Assembly: GCA_023398815.1 (NCBI GenBank)
Contig: JAEWRW010000026.1
Span: 124,001-188,000 of the forward strand
Length of the DNA: 64,000 bases
Source: Bacillota bacterium
GTDB lineage: Bacteria > Bacillota > Clostridia > Christensenellales > UMGS416
Direction of reading: 5' to 3'
Shown: positions 1-8,324 of the stretch, one piece after another
Layout of the letters: each line of letters starts with the position of its first letter
Numbering within the stretch: the stretch's first letter is position 1
Notes under the pieces: generated by a model
The model's input: the letters and a program-made list of their open reading frames with translations, nothing else
Told to the model about the DNA's origin: nothing
Databases searched by the model: none
Made by a program: the position numbers and the translations under genes

Positions 1-575
1 ACCTCGGTCACACGCACCTCAAGCTCGCGCCGGTGGTCGGGGTAGCGGCTGATGGCCGCCACGACCTTGCTGCCCTCCCAAGCGCCGCGCTCAGCCCCCG
101 CCGGCACGAAGGCCACGCCAATCTTGCGGTCGTCGGCCTCCACAATGCCGCCGTCGGGCACGCGCCGGTAGGTGCCAACGATGCGTTCGTTGGCGCGCCG
201 CAGCACGTCGAGGACTTCCACCTCACCCTTGCGGTCTCCACGGGGCTGGCGGATGACCCGGGCCAGCACCCGGTCGTTGTGCATGGCCCCACTGCGGCCA
301 TCGGCGGGCACAAAGTAATCGTCACCGCCATCCGCCGGGGCAAGGAAAGCCGAGCCGCTGGCGGTGGCGCGCAGCTCCCCAGCCACACAACCCAGCTGAC
401 GGGGCAGGCCATAGCCCTTGCGCTTGGTGCGCATCAGCGTGCCGTCAGCCTGCAGTGCCTCCAGCGCTTCCTCCACGGCATCCGCCGCCATGCCGAGCGC
501 GTCGCACAGGTCGTCCACCGTCTGGGGCACCCGCTCCCCCTCAATGTAGTCTACAATTCGTTGTTCGAGTTCCAT
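1..575 (-). CDS. rnr: Ribonuclease R, N-terminal part (runs off the window)
   Basis: The minus strand from 575 is open to the window edge and gives about 191 residues. It begins MELEQRIVDYIEGE, a winged-helix-like N-terminal domain, followed by cold-shock-type OB segments (for example GSAFLAPADGGDDYFVP) as in the RNase II/R 3'-5' exoribonuclease family. The catalytic RNB domain would lie beyond the window. It sits downstream of secG, the common secG-rnr order in Bacillota, though a terminator separates them. The ATG at 575 has no close ribosome binding site; a GGAGGAAGG lies about 28 nt upstream, so the exact start is uncertain. Confidence 0.85.
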   Translation of the reverse strand, partial: MELEQRIVDYIEGERVPQTVDDLCDALGMAADAVEEALEALQADGTLMRTKRKGYGLPRQLGCVAGELRATASGSAFLAPADGGDDYFVPADGRSGAMHNDRVLARVIRQPRGDRKGEVEVLDVLRRANERIVGTYRRVPDGGIVEADDRKIGVAFVPAGAERGAWEGSKVVAAISRYPDHRRELEVRVTE

Positions 576-689
576 TCGCTTTGGCCGCGCCGTCTTTGGC
601 GGCCTTCCTCCTCCACTGTGTTTGATGTTATTCTCTCACCGTCGTGTTAAAAATACCGCACGACGGAACGATTTCGTGCCGGCTTCCGC

Positions 690-724
690 CGGAAAAACAA
701 AGAAACTCCCCATGCGGGGAGTTT
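690..724 (-). terminator. Intrinsic terminator of secG
   Basis: AAACTCCCC and GGGGAGTTT form a perfect 9-bp stem with a 4-nt loop (703-724). On the minus strand it is followed by a T-rich stretch (TTTGTTTTTCC). It lies just after the secG stop codon and before rnr. Confidence 0.8.
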
Positions 725-748
725 GATATGCTGCTTTGTTGGCCCGTA

Positions 749-997
749 CTAGAACAGGCGGTCGATGATGACCACCGCCAGCGACAGCGCGAACAGAGCG
801 CCAGCGCCAATCTTGGTGGCAAGCAATAGCTTGCCCTCGTAGCTCTTGGCCTTGTTCTTGCCAAAGAATGTCTCCGCCCCGCCAGCGATGGCGCCGGACA
901 AACCCTGCGACTTGCCGGGTTGCAGCAACACAACGGCGATGAGCGCCAAGGAAACCAAAATCAGCAAGACCACCAGAACAACCAGCAACGCCTGCAT
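749..997 (-). CDS. secG: Preprotein translocase subunit SecG
   Basis: This 82-residue protein has two hydrophobic segments (about 2-24 and 58-80) joined by the glycine-rich SecG loop with LLQPGKSQGLSGAI and GGAETFFGKNKAK, the family signature. SecG is the small accessory membrane subunit of the SecYEG channel. The start at 997 (MQALLVV) is chosen over an upstream in-frame ATG because GGAGAG lies just before it and the usual SecG begins directly with the first membrane helix. The neighbouring rnr gene supports the call. Confidence 0.95.
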   Translation of the reverse strand: MQALLVVLVVLLILVSLALIAVVLLQPGKSQGLSGAIAGGAETFFGKNKAKSYEGKLLLATKIGAGALFALSLAVVIIDRLF

Positions 998-1030
998 GCA
1001 ACTCTCTCCTTCACCATGGATAGCTTGTGT

Positions 1031-1059
1031 ATTATACCATTCGTCGGTCGTCAATGCAA
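1031..1059 (-). promoter_or_regulatory. Sigma-A promoter of secG
   Basis: On the minus strand TTGCAT (-35) is followed after 17 nt by TATAAT (-10) carrying a TGG extended -10. It lies about 35 nt upstream of the secG start and overlaps the end of the upstream phosphoesterase gene. Confidence 0.65.
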
Positions 1060-2013
1060 CTTATTTTCCTTGATTGGGGGCGGGTCACCGCTGCGGAACT
1101 CCGCCAGCACCAGCTCGGGTCGGTTGAAGGTGCGGAGCCGGTTCCAACCGGTCTTGGCCAGCCCCCGGCTGATGTAGACCTGCGTGCCGCCTTGCTCATA
1201 CAGGCCACAGTCTGCCTGGGGGAAATGGGGATGCAGGATATAGGGCAAAGCCCCAACAACCGGCAGGCGGAGAACCCAGCCGTGCAGATGCCCGCAGAGG
1301 GCGGCGTCATATCCGGCATCGCTCCACAGTTGCCCATAGTAGGGCCGGTGGCAGAGCAGGAGCCGAAGGCCATAGGCCCACGGCGGCGTGGCCGCCTGTA
1401 GCGCCGCCATCGAATCGGCCGCCGCCTCGCCGTCAAAGGCATCTTCACCGATCTCCGTCCGCCGCGGGTCGGCAGCAAACCGCTCGCCATCCTCCATGCC
1501 CGCCAGCAGCCAGCGTTCGCCCCTTCGCCCCAAGGCCACCGCCTCATTGGACAGCAGGATCGCGCCGCTGCGCGCCATGGCATCGTCAAAGGCTTGCCTT
1601 GCCTCCGGCTCTAGGTAATATTCGTGATTGCCGCGAATGCGATAGACGGGCGCAACTGCCGCCAGCGCACGCACCAACTCCACACAGGGCGCGGCCTCCG
1701 GGCGAACGCCATCGATGATGTCCCCAGTCAGCACGATGACGTCGGGCCGAAAGGCCGCGATGGGCTTCACCAGCCCCGCCTGCCCCGGCCCAAAGCGCGA
1801 GGAGTGCAGGTCGGTGATCTGCGCCACCCGCAGGCCATCGAGGCCACCTGGCAACGCCTGCACCTTCAACACCGGGCGGGAACACTCCAGCCCCCGGCTG
1901 CGCCAGAGCCCAACGGGCAGCAAAAAAGCATTGACCACCGCACAGGCCAACAACCGGTGCAGCACCACGCGCTCCCGCAGCGTTTTCGCCAGCCGCCGCA
2001 CCCGCATCGTCAT
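1051..2013 (-). CDS. Calcineurin-like metallophosphoesterase
   Basis: A 320-residue protein with an N-terminal hydrophobic segment (about 22-38) and the metallophosphoesterase motif series: TDLH (67-70), GDIID (97-101), GNHE (128-131), LLCHRP and GHLHGW. This is the YaeI/YkuE-like family of membrane-associated phosphohydrolases that bind a dinuclear metal centre; several members act on lipid or UDP-sugar pyrophosphates, but the substrate here cannot be read from sequence. Its ATG overlaps the stop of the upstream methyltransferase by 4 nt, so the two are probably translationally coupled. No strong ribosome binding site is visible. Confidence 0.85.
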   Translation of the reverse strand: MTMRVRRLAKTLRERVVLHRLLACAVVNAFLLPVGLWRSRGLECSRPVLKVQALPGGLDGLRVAQITDLHSSRFGPGQAGLVKPIAAFRPDVIVLTGDIIDGVRPEAAPCVELVRALAAVAPVYRIRGNHEYYLEPEARQAFDDAMARSGAILLSNEAVALGRRGERWLLAGMEDGERFAADPRRTEIGEDAFDGEAAADSMAALQAATPPWAYGLRLLLCHRPYYGQLWSDAGYDAALCGHLHGWVLRLPVVGALPYILHPHFPQADCGLYEQGGTQVYISRGLAKTGWNRLRTFNRPELVLAEFRSGDPPPIKENKLH

Positions 2014-3143
2014 TTCGGCGCTTGGGGGCGGGGGCGGAAATACTCGTAATACCGGCAGCGCAGGGGGCCGTTGCGCAGCTCCCGCCGGCTGTCGGCCCGC
2101 AGGCCAAATTGGGTCTCAAACCCCTCGGCAGCAGTGATGACGTGGAACGCCCAGCGATCGAGCCGCCGGTAAGCGGTGCCCAACTCCCGGTTGATGGCCT
2201 CGGCAGCCGCCCGGTCACCCAAGCGCTCGCCGTAGGGAGGGTTGGTGATGAGGTGCCCCTGGGCCTCCGCCGGGGCAAAGCGGGCCAACGGCGCTTGCTC
2301 CACCCGCACATCCCCCGCCACACCGGCGACACGGGCGTGGTAGCGGGCCATGGAGATGGCCCCCCCATCGATGTCGCCGGCAAAGATCAGGGGCAGCGGG
2401 TCCTGCCGGATGGCGGCACGGGCACGTTCCCGCTCCGCGGCGAAGACCGCGGGGCCAAACCACGCCAGCTTCTCCCCCCCAAAGGCGCGCTCCAGCCCAG
2501 GGGCACGGTTACGGGCAAAGAGCGCCGCCTCCACCGCGATGGTGCCGGTGCCGCACAGCGGGTCGGCAAAGGGCCGGTCGCCGCGCCACTTTGTGAGCAG
2601 CACCAGGGCGGCGGCCAATGTCTCCCGCAGGGCGGCGGGGCCGTTCAACTTGCGATAACCCCGCACGTGCAGCCCCTCGCCGGAGGTATCGATGGACAGG
2701 GTAACCTCATCCTTGTGCAGATGGGCCTCCACCGCTGCCACCGGACCGGTCTCAGCAAACCACTGGGTGCGGTAGGGGCCTTTCAGCCGCTCCACAATGG
2801 CCTTCTTGGTGATGGACTGAATGTCCGACAGGCTAAAGAGCTTGGAGTTAACCGACCGGCTGTCCACCGGGAAGGCCCATTCCCGACCAATCCAATCCTC
2901 CCAGGGCAGGGCGCGGGTGCCTTCAAAGAGTTCCTCGAAACTCTCCGCCCGGAAGCGGCCCACCACCAGACGCACCCGCCCGGCGGTGCGCAGCCACAGG
3001 TTGGCCGCGGCCCCGGCGGCGAAGTCCCCCGTGAACCGCACCCGCGATGTCTCGGTCGCCGTCACCGGCAGGCCCAGTGCTTCCAATTCCCGGGCCGTCA
3101 CGCCCTCCAGGCCATAGGCCGTCGTCGCAATCCACTCCACCAC
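2010..3143 (-). CDS. THUMP-domain class I RNA methyltransferase (RlmL/YpsC-like)
   Basis: The N-terminal third (about 1-150) matches a THUMP RNA-binding domain (TTAYGLEGVTARELEALG at its start). The C-terminal part is a SAM-dependent methyltransferase with motif I DPLCGTGTIAVEA and the NPPYGERL catalytic motif typical of base N-methyltransferases. The family modifies 23S rRNA guanine N2 (RlmL/YpsC) or related sites. A GTG start at 3143 preceded by GGGAG at 5-nt spacing is preferred to an ATG 66 nt upstream, which would add a low-complexity leader. The downstream phosphoesterase overlaps by 4 nt. Confidence 0.88.
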   Translation of the reverse strand: MVEWIATTAYGLEGVTARELEALGLPVTATETSRVRFTGDFAAGAAANLWLRTAGRVRLVVGRFRAESFEELFEGTRALPWEDWIGREWAFPVDSRSVNSKLFSLSDIQSITKKAIVERLKGPYRTQWFAETGPVAAVEAHLHKDEVTLSIDTSGEGLHVRGYRKLNGPAALRETLAAALVLLTKWRGDRPFADPLCGTGTIAVEAALFARNRAPGLERAFGGEKLAWFGPAVFAAERERARAAIRQDPLPLIFAGDIDGGAISMARYHARVAGVAGDVRVEQAPLARFAPAEAQGHLITNPPYGERLGDRAAAEAINRELGTAYRRLDRWAFHVITAAEGFETQFGLRADSRRELRNGPLRCRYYEYFRPRPQAPK

Positions 3144-3312
3144 GTTGTCTCCCGTCGTTTTTTTCGATTGTATCACAGCGCCGCCGACCACGCCACCAGC
3201 GCCGTCCACTATTATGTCCGACGTGACAGCTCACCACCTGATTCGGCGCAGGCTACGTGTTACCATTCAAACCCATCGTGTTTCATTCTCACCAACTCGC
3301 CCATGGCACTTT

Positions 3313-3348
3313 GGCAAAAAGGAAGGCCCGTCAAACGACTGGCCTTCC
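3313..3348 (-). terminator. Terminator-like hairpin with T tract (minus strand)
   Basis: GGAAGGCC pairs with GGCCTTCC around an inner GTC/GAC helix and, on the minus strand, is followed by TTTTTGCC. No minus-strand gene ends close to it; the nearest, the NUDIX hydrolase, ends 600 nt away. A related hairpin without the T run lies at 3833-3858. Confidence 0.5.
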
Positions 3349-3394
3349 CACACGTTGTCTACAAACTATTTCGCGTAGAAAGAACAGATCCGAG

Positions 3395-3858
3395 CGCCGA
3401 TTCATTCGGCGGGAGGAAGACGGCGATTGATACAACAGGACATACCCCTTCCACTCACGGGTAACATTCTCTTAGGAAAACTTGCATGAGAAAGTCGGTT
3501 TTTCGTCGCTCCGTCGCATTACTGCGCAATGCTCGCGTTGCTCTCAACGATTCTGCCGAATCGTCTGCCGCAACGCGGGAGTGGGACCCGGCGACATGCG
3601 CGGCGGGTCGGACACGCCGGATGCGTGTCCAACCGTCACGCCGTAAAGGCATTGCGAGCAATGCCTCAGCGCCCGGGCTGGTCGCGGCCTTTGGCCGCTG
3701 CTCGCCCCTGCGTCCCGGATGGCGCGCAAGGCGTGAACGGCGACAAACCTGACGCTATCACAAGTACCGCCCTTTCGCCTTCGGCGCGAACGCGACGAAG
3801 GCGAGCGTGTCGACTTTGTCGACACGCAGAGGGAAGGCCCGTCAAACGACGGGCCTTC
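3395..3858. repeat. Composite hairpin-repeat array 1
   Basis: This gene-free stretch is a chain of inverted repeats shared with other intergenic regions of the window. In order: module B (TCGGCG with an ATGAA-type loop, 3395-3416), E (ACGATTC/GAATCGT, 3547-3564), A (loop GGCGACATGCGCGGC on a GACCC/GGGTC stem, 3585-3609), D (GGACACGC/GCGTGTCC, 3610-3630), H (AGGCATTGC/GCAATGCCT, 3647-3666), F (GCGGCC/GGCCGC between CTGGTC and CTGCTCGCCC, 3676-3707), a 10-bp hairpin GCGTGTCGAC/GTCGACACGC (3805-3827) and GAAGGCCCGTC/GACGGGCCTTC (3833-3858). Modules read on the minus strand relative to the copies near 27 and 30 kb. No credible protein is encoded in 3144-3948. Confidence 0.8.
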
Positions 3859-3948
3859 TTGAGGAGGGAGAAGAATGAAGAATCGGTTTCTGTCGCCACC
3901 CGTGGCGGCGATGCTTGCCTACCTTAAGGATACCCATTCCCTATCGGC

Positions 3949-4380
3949 TCAAACACCCTGTGCCAAAGAAAATTCCAGCGCCTTCGCGAAGAGAGCGGGC
4001 TGGATGTCCGGGTAGGTCAGTGCCGCCGGCAGGGCGTCGCAGGCACGTACCTCGGCAATCTCCATGGGCGGCAGGGGGCCGCGCTCCTCCACCCGCGCCA
4101 GGCACAGCAGGCCGCTTGGCGTACCCCGTTCCTCGTTCGTCCCCACGCCATAGGCACAGACCGGCTGCAGCTGCCAGCGCAGTGCGCCGGTCTCCTCAAA
4201 GAGCTCTCGTGCGGCAGCCTCCAGTGGTGTCTCCCCCGGCTCGATGTGCCCACCGGGAACCTCCCAGGTGGTGCGCTCCCGGTGGCGGGCGAAGAGCCAG
4301 CGCTCCCCTTCGCCGGTCATGATGACCACATAGCGCAGTGCAGCCGCGTCATATTGCCCCTCGTCATAAAACCACACCAT
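3949..4380 (-). CDS. NUDIX hydrolase
   Basis: A 143-residue protein carrying a complete NUDIX box at about 43-65 (GGHIEPGETPLEAAAREL then FEETG), which binds the divalent metal and hydrolyses a nucleoside diphosphate linked to another moiety. The rest has the short beta/alpha fold of small single-domain NUDIX enzymes of the MutT/8-oxo-dGTP diphosphatase type. Substrate specificity cannot be assigned. The ATG has an AGGTGG ribosome binding site. It stands alone and divergent from the DUF3006 gene. Confidence 0.9.
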   Translation of the reverse strand: MVWFYDEGQYDAAALRYVVIMTGEGERWLFARHRERTTWEVPGGHIEPGETPLEAAARELFEETGALRWQLQPVCAYGVGTNEERGTPSGLLCLARVEERGPLPPMEIAEVRACDALPAALTYPDIQPALFAKALEFSLAQGV

Positions 4381-4473
4381 TCGACCACCTCCGGCAACAG
4401 ACTATTCCCAAGGCTAGCAATACTATACTATAATGAAGCAACGGGAACAACCCGCGGAGGATGGAGGCATTCC

Positions 4474-4728
4474 ATGGCGCGCACGGCGACGTTTGACCGG
4501 TGGGAAGAGAACCTGGCGGTGCTGGTGGACGGCGAGTCTGGCCAGGCGCTGCCGGTGGAACCCTCCCTGCTGCCGGAAGGCGCGGCGCCCGGCGACACCT
4601 TGGTGCTGATGGACGGCGTGTGGCAGCCCTGCCCGGGGGAGACCGCCGCCCGTGCCCGCCGCATTGCCCAAAAGACCGCGCGGCTCCTTCGCCGCTCCCT
4701 CGGCACATCAGGAGGACCTCATGGATAG
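4474..4728 (+). CDS. DUF3006 domain protein
   Basis: An 84-residue protein of the DUF3006 type: a small beta-rich fold with the characteristic FDRWEENLAVLVD opening and a central PSLLPEGAAPGDTLVL turn, followed by an arginine-rich helix. Such proteins are common in Bacillota, often near secreted or cell-wall enzymes, and have no established function. The start at 4474 has GGAGG nine bases upstream; a TATAAT lies at 4429-4434. Its end overlaps the start of the downstream homocysteine methyltransferase by 8 nt, implying co-translation. Confidence 0.75.
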   Translation: MARTATFDRWEENLAVLVDGESGQALPVEPSLLPEGAAPGDTLVLMDGVWQPCPGETAARARRIAQKTARLLRRSLGTSGGPHG

Positions 4729-6382
4729 AAATCGTTTCATCTCCCTGCTGCGGCAGGGCATTCTGCTGGGCGACGGCGCAACCGGAACGGAGCTTACCCG
4801 CCGGGGCATGCCCGTGGGTGCCTGCCCCGAGCTTTGGGCTGCTGAACACCCCGACGCAGCACAGTCGCTGATGGCTGACTATGCCCGTGCCGGGTCGCAG
4901 TTTCTCACCACGCCGACCTTTGGCGGTTCGGCCATCAAGCTGGCCCGCTTTGGGCTGGCCGACCGCACCGAGGAGCTAAACGCTACCCTGGCGAAGCTGA
5001 CCCGCCAGGCCGCGCCCGAAGGCGTACTGGTGGCCGCCAACATTGGCCCCTCTGGTGAGCTGCTGCAGCCCATGGGCACCCTGGGGCTCGATGAGATGAC
5101 CGAGGGCTTCCGCCGGCAGGCGGCAGGCCTGCTGCAGGGCAACCCCGATTTCTTCCTGCTGGAGACCTTCATGGACCCGGCTGAAGCCCGGGCCGCGGTG
5201 CTGGCCATTCGGGAGCTTTGCGATCTGCCCTTTGTCGTGAGCTGCACGCTGCAGAATGGACGAACGCTGACCGGCGCAACGCCCGAGGCCATCGCGGTGC
5301 TGTTTACGGCGCTGGGAGCCGCAGCGGTGGGCTGCAATTGCTCCGGCGGGCCGGACACCCTCCGAGACGCCATCGCCGCCATGGCCCGGCACACCAATCT
5401 GCCTCTCTTCGCCAAGCCCAACGCAGGCATGCCCCAGGTTGTCAATGGGCGCACGGTCTTTGACATGAAGAAGGACGCCTTTGCCGAGGGCATGGGGCGG
5501 CTAATAGAGGCCGGTGCGACCCTGGTGGGTGGCTGCTGCGGCACCTCGCCAGACTATATTGCCACCCTTCGTCAAACCTTGGACGGCCTCTCCCCCGCCC
5601 GGCGCGAGCCGGTGGACACCCTGTTCCTGTGCTCCCCCCGCCGGGTGGCCGCCGTGGATAAAACTGGCCCGCTGTGCGTGGTTGGCGCGGGCATCCACCC
5701 CAGTGGGGCAGACGACCTGACCGAGGACCTCAAGGGCTGCCACGCCGATGTGGCGGTGGAACGTGCCATGGATCAAATGGCCGCCGGGGTGCGTGCCCTG
5801 GCCGTCAACGTAGCCGCGCCCGGCGTCGACGAAGCCCGGGCGATGGACGCGGTGGTGAACGAGCTTTCGGTGGCCGTGCCGCTGCCCCTGTTCATCAGCA
5901 GCGCCGATCCCGACGTTCTGGAAGCTGGGCTGCGACCTATCTGCGGGCGGTCAGCACTTGGCCCCGTTGCCCTGGGCGACGACACCGATACTAAGCTGGC
6001 CTCGGCGCACAAGTACGGTGCGGTTGCCGTCCTGGTGCCCATGGAGAACGGCCAGATGCCGATAGATTGTGCCGAGCGGGTCGCCCTGGCGGAGCAGTTG
6101 CTGGCGCGTGCCGCCGCACACGGCCTGGACCGCCAGAGCCTGCTCATCGACGTGGGTGACGATTCCCCCGTCGCCGTGGACTTTACCCGGGAAATGACGC
6201 AACGCGGCTGGCACACCATTGCCGGTGCCGCCGGGCAGGCATGGGTACAGAGCACGCTGAGCACTGACCGCCTGGCCGAATTGGCCGCCGCCGGCCTGGG
6301 CGCGGTACTGCTCCACCCCACTGACGAGGCGATGGAAGCCGCCGAGGCCTGCGAAGCCATACGGGGCGGCAACGCAGGCTGA
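4721..6382 (+). CDS. Homocysteine S-methyltransferase with degenerate pterin-binding-like domain (MetH-type modules 1-2)
   Basis: A 553-residue protein. Residues about 1-290 form a homocysteine-binding TIM barrel with GATGTEL near 19-25 and the zinc-ligand motifs GCNCSGG (Cys205/207) and GGCCGTS (Cys272/273). Residues about 320-545 resemble the second, methyltetrahydrofolate-binding barrel of MetH, but the usual PLINS-type and DPL motifs are replaced (GPVALGDD, LLIDVGDD), so folate binding is doubtful. There is no cobalamin-binding or reactivation domain. It may transfer methyl groups with a separate corrinoid protein or be a thiol methyltransferase. Start at 4721 has AGGAGG. Confidence 0.8.
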   Translation: MDRNRFISLLRQGILLGDGATGTELTRRGMPVGACPELWAAEHPDAAQSLMADYARAGSQFLTTPTFGGSAIKLARFGLADRTEELNATLAKLTRQAAPEGVLVAANIGPSGELLQPMGTLGLDEMTEGFRRQAAGLLQGNPDFFLLETFMDPAEARAAVLAIRELCDLPFVVSCTLQNGRTLTGATPEAIAVLFTALGAAAVGCNCSGGPDTLRDAIAAMARHTNLPLFAKPNAGMPQVVNGRTVFDMKKDAFAEGMGRLIEAGATLVGGCCGTSPDYIATLRQTLDGLSPARREPVDTLFLCSPRRVAAVDKTGPLCVVGAGIHPSGADDLTEDLKGCHADVAVERAMDQMAAGVRALAVNVAAPGVDEARAMDAVVNELSVAVPLPLFISSADPDVLEAGLRPICGRSALGPVALGDDTDTKLASAHKYGAVAVLVPMENGQMPIDCAERVALAEQLLARAAAHGLDRQSLLIDVGDDSPVAVDFTREMTQRGWHTIAGAAGQAWVQSTLSTDRLAELAAAGLGAVLLHPTDEAMEAAEACEAIRGGNAG

Positions 6383-6408
6383 CCGCGCAACCCATTCAGC
6401 GCACCAGC

Positions 6409-6437
6409 AGCGGCTCGCTTTTCAGCGGGCCGCTTTT
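6409..6437 (+). terminator. Intrinsic terminator after the homocysteine methyltransferase gene
   Basis: AGCGGCTCGCT and AGCGGGCCGCT form an 11-bp stem with one G-T pair and a TTTC loop, followed by TTTTC. It begins 27 nt after the stop codon. Confidence 0.75.
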
Positions 6438-6532
6438 CTGCTTGGGGTGGCCCTTTTCCAACTTTCCCCTAGGAAAACGGCACGCCATCCGGTAAAATGG
6501 TATAGAGCACTTTACAAATGGGAGGTACGAGC

Positions 6533-7675
6533 ATGGCCACCGAATACACCAAGGCAACGCACGCGGACTTTGACGAGCTGCGCGACCTGGCAAACTACGT
6601 GTTCAAGATTGACTTTGAGGACCTGCTGCCGAAGCTTTATCGCAGCGAGAATGGCACCGCGCCCTGGCACCACATTGCCAAGGAGGATGGCCGCATCAAG
6701 TCGGTCGTCGGGTCCTTCCCCATGGCACTGGCGGTGGCTGGCCACCAGTTGAAGGTCGCCGGCATCGGCACGGTGTCGGTGCACCCCTACACCCGGCGCA
6801 AGGGCTACATGAAGGCACTCATGACCCGCGCGATGGAAGAGATGGCCGCCAACGGCGTGGACCTGGCGTGCCTGGGCGGAGCACGGCAGCGGTACGCCTA
6901 CTTCGGGTTTGAGCCCTGCGGGCCGCTGCTCAGCTGCGAGCTGACCCAGAACAACCTGACGCACACCTTCGGCCGGCTGCACAACGGCGAACTGGCGCTG
7001 ACGCTGGTGGAGCGGGACGACGCCGCCACCCTGACCGCCATGAAGGCGCTGCACGACGCCCAGCCCTTCCGGGTGGAGCGGGGCGAGGCGCTCTTCTACG
7101 ACACCCTGTGCAGTTGGAAGAGCCTGCCCTACGCCCTCACCCGTGGGGAGGCAGTCGTGGGCTACCTCGTATGCAGCGACAACCATGACGAGGTGCGCGA
7201 GGTGGTGCTGCGCGACCCTGCCGACCTGGCTGACGCGCTGGGCGTATACTTCCAGCTCACCGCCAAGCGCTACACCCACGTGCTGTGCTGGCCCTGGAAC
7301 AAGCCCCAGGTGCGCTTCTTTGCGTCTGTGGCTGAGCGCATCAGCGTCATTGAGGACTCCTGCTTCGCCGTGCTGCACTACCAGGAGGTCGTGGCCGCCC
7401 TGATGGACCTGAAGGCCATGACGACGGCGCTGGCCGACGGTGCCTTCACCCTGTGCGTGGAGGGGCGTGAAAGCATCCGCATCGCCGTGCAGGATGGCAA
7501 GCCGGAAGTGACCCCCTGGGCCGGCCCCTGCGACGTGACGCTGCCGCCGCTCAAGGCCATGCGGCTGCTGTTCGCGCCGGTCACATCGGTCTATGACTTC
7601 GACCTCCATCTGCCCGCCGCCGCGCGCCAATGGCTGCCGCTGCCGCTGGGCTACCCCAAGCAGGACGGCGTGTGA
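6533..7675 (+). CDS. Eis-like GNAT family N-acetyltransferase
   Basis: A 380-residue protein. The N-terminal GNAT domain shows the acetyl-CoA-binding loop VSVHPYTRRKGYMKALM (about 83-99). The total length, a middle second acyltransferase-like domain and a C-terminal segment fit the Eis family, whose last domain is a sterol-carrier-protein-like fold. Eis-type enzymes acetylate amines such as aminoglycosides in some species; the substrate here is unknown. The start at 6533 follows GGGAGG with good spacing. The gene appears monocistronic, with terminator-type hairpins before and after it. Confidence 0.82.
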   Translation: MATEYTKATHADFDELRDLANYVFKIDFEDLLPKLYRSENGTAPWHHIAKEDGRIKSVVGSFPMALAVAGHQLKVAGIGTVSVHPYTRRKGYMKALMTRAMEEMAANGVDLACLGGARQRYAYFGFEPCGPLLSCELTQNNLTHTFGRLHNGELALTLVERDDAATLTAMKALHDAQPFRVERGEALFYDTLCSWKSLPYALTRGEAVVGYLVCSDNHDEVREVVLRDPADLADALGVYFQLTAKRYTHVLCWPWNKPQVRFFASVAERISVIEDSCFAVLHYQEVVAALMDLKAMTTALADGAFTLCVEGRESIRIAVQDGKPEVTPWAGPCDVTLPPLKAMRLLFAPVTSVYDFDLHLPAAARQWLPLPLGYPKQDGV

Positions 7676-7678
7676 GTT

Positions 7679-7706
7679 CGCCAATGCCGCTGCGGCGGCA
7701 TTGGCG
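7679..7706 (+). terminator. Strong hairpin after the Eis-like gene, no T run
   Basis: CGCCAATGCCGC and GCGGCATTGGCG form a perfect 12-bp stem with a TGCG loop, starting 3 nt after the stop codon. It lacks a clear T tract, so terminator function is inferred from position. Confidence 0.5.
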
Positions 7707-7736
7707 ATTCGGACAGCTTATCCCTGTTGCGGGCGA

Positions 7737-7877
7737 ATCGTTCGCCGCACATGTCGCCGAACGATGTTAAACGGCAATGCTTATGCTGATTTCATGGGAT
7801 ACGTTTCACCTGCGGGCGGGTTTTGCTTATGTGCATTATGCAAACACCTGCTTTCCTCCCGCCGAATGAATCGGCGG
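7737..7877 (+). repeat. A-C-B hairpin repeat, copy 1
   Basis: Three successive hairpins: A (ATCGTTC/GAACGAT around GCCGCACATGTCGCC, 7737-7765), C (near 7798, degenerate stem before GGGCGGG) and B (CCGCCGA/TCGGCGG with ATGAA loop, 7859-7877). The same order and spacing recur at 26974 and 27647. The remainder of the 7676-8047 gap holds the two long inverted repeats listed separately. Confidence 0.8.
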
Positions 7878-7920
7878 TCGGTTCCGCATTTTCTCATCAA
7901 GCCGACTCGCCTCTATTGAC

Positions 7921-7962
7921 AGCACAATGCCCGCCACCAATTTCAGTGGCGGGCATTGTGCT
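7921..7962. repeat. Perfect 17-bp inverted repeat
   Basis: AGCACAATGCCCGCCAC (7921-7937) and its exact complement (7946-7962) are separated by 8 nt. Neither side has a T run. It may act as a bidirectional transcription end or an RNA structure; no other copy was seen in the window. Confidence 0.6.
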
Positions 7963-8005
7963 GTGCGAGGAGCGGCGTTTGCCGGCGGGCTACCCCGCAA
8001 GTATG

Positions 8006-8038
8006 ACAAAGCCGGTTGGAATGTCCAACCGGCTTTGT
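8006..8038 (-). terminator. Terminator of the rubredoxin gene
   Basis: ACAAAGCCGGTTGGA and its exact complement form a 15-bp stem with an ATG loop, 9 nt downstream of the rubredoxin stop. The stem ends in TTTGT on the minus strand; the same hairpin could also act on the plus strand. Confidence 0.7.
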
Positions 8039-8047
8039 CCGCAATCC

Positions 8048-8206
8048 TTACTCCTGCTCGAACTGATCCTTGGGCGCGCCGCACAGCGGGCACACCCAGT
8101 CGTCCGGAATATCAGCAAAGGCAGTGCCGGGCGCAATGCCGTTGTCCGGGTCGCCCACCTCGGGGTCATAGGTGTATCCACAGAGCGTACAGGTCCACTT
8201 TTCCAT
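8048..8206 (-). CDS. Rubredoxin
   Basis: A 52-residue protein, MEKWTCTLCGYTYDPEVGDP at its start, with the two CxxC pairs of rubredoxin (Cys6/Cys9 and Cys39/Cys42, the latter in DDWVCPLCGAPKDQF). These four cysteines bind a single iron for low-potential electron transfer, typically in oxygen or peroxide detoxification in anaerobes. Length and spacing are standard. AAGGAGG precedes the ATG, and a sigma-A-type promoter lies about 76 nt upstream. It appears to be a single-gene unit with its own terminator. Confidence 0.96.
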   Translation of the reverse strand: MEKWTCTLCGYTYDPEVGDPDNGIAPGTAFADIPDDWVCPLCGAPKDQFEQE

Positions 8207-8281
8207 GGTGCTGCCTCCTTGAAGTCAGAATTTCATCCCGCAGGATCTCTGCCGGAATGTGGCTGATTTCACTTTCTACCT

Positions 8282-8310
8282 ATCATAGCGGCAATATTTG
8301 CCTGCGTCAA
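8282..8310 (-). promoter_or_regulatory. Sigma-A promoter of rubredoxin
   Basis: TTGACG (8305-8310) and TATGAT (8282-8287) on the minus strand are separated by 17 nt. The implied leader to the rubredoxin ATG is about 70 nt. Confidence 0.7.
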
Positions 8311-8324
8311 GCGAAATCCGGAGG

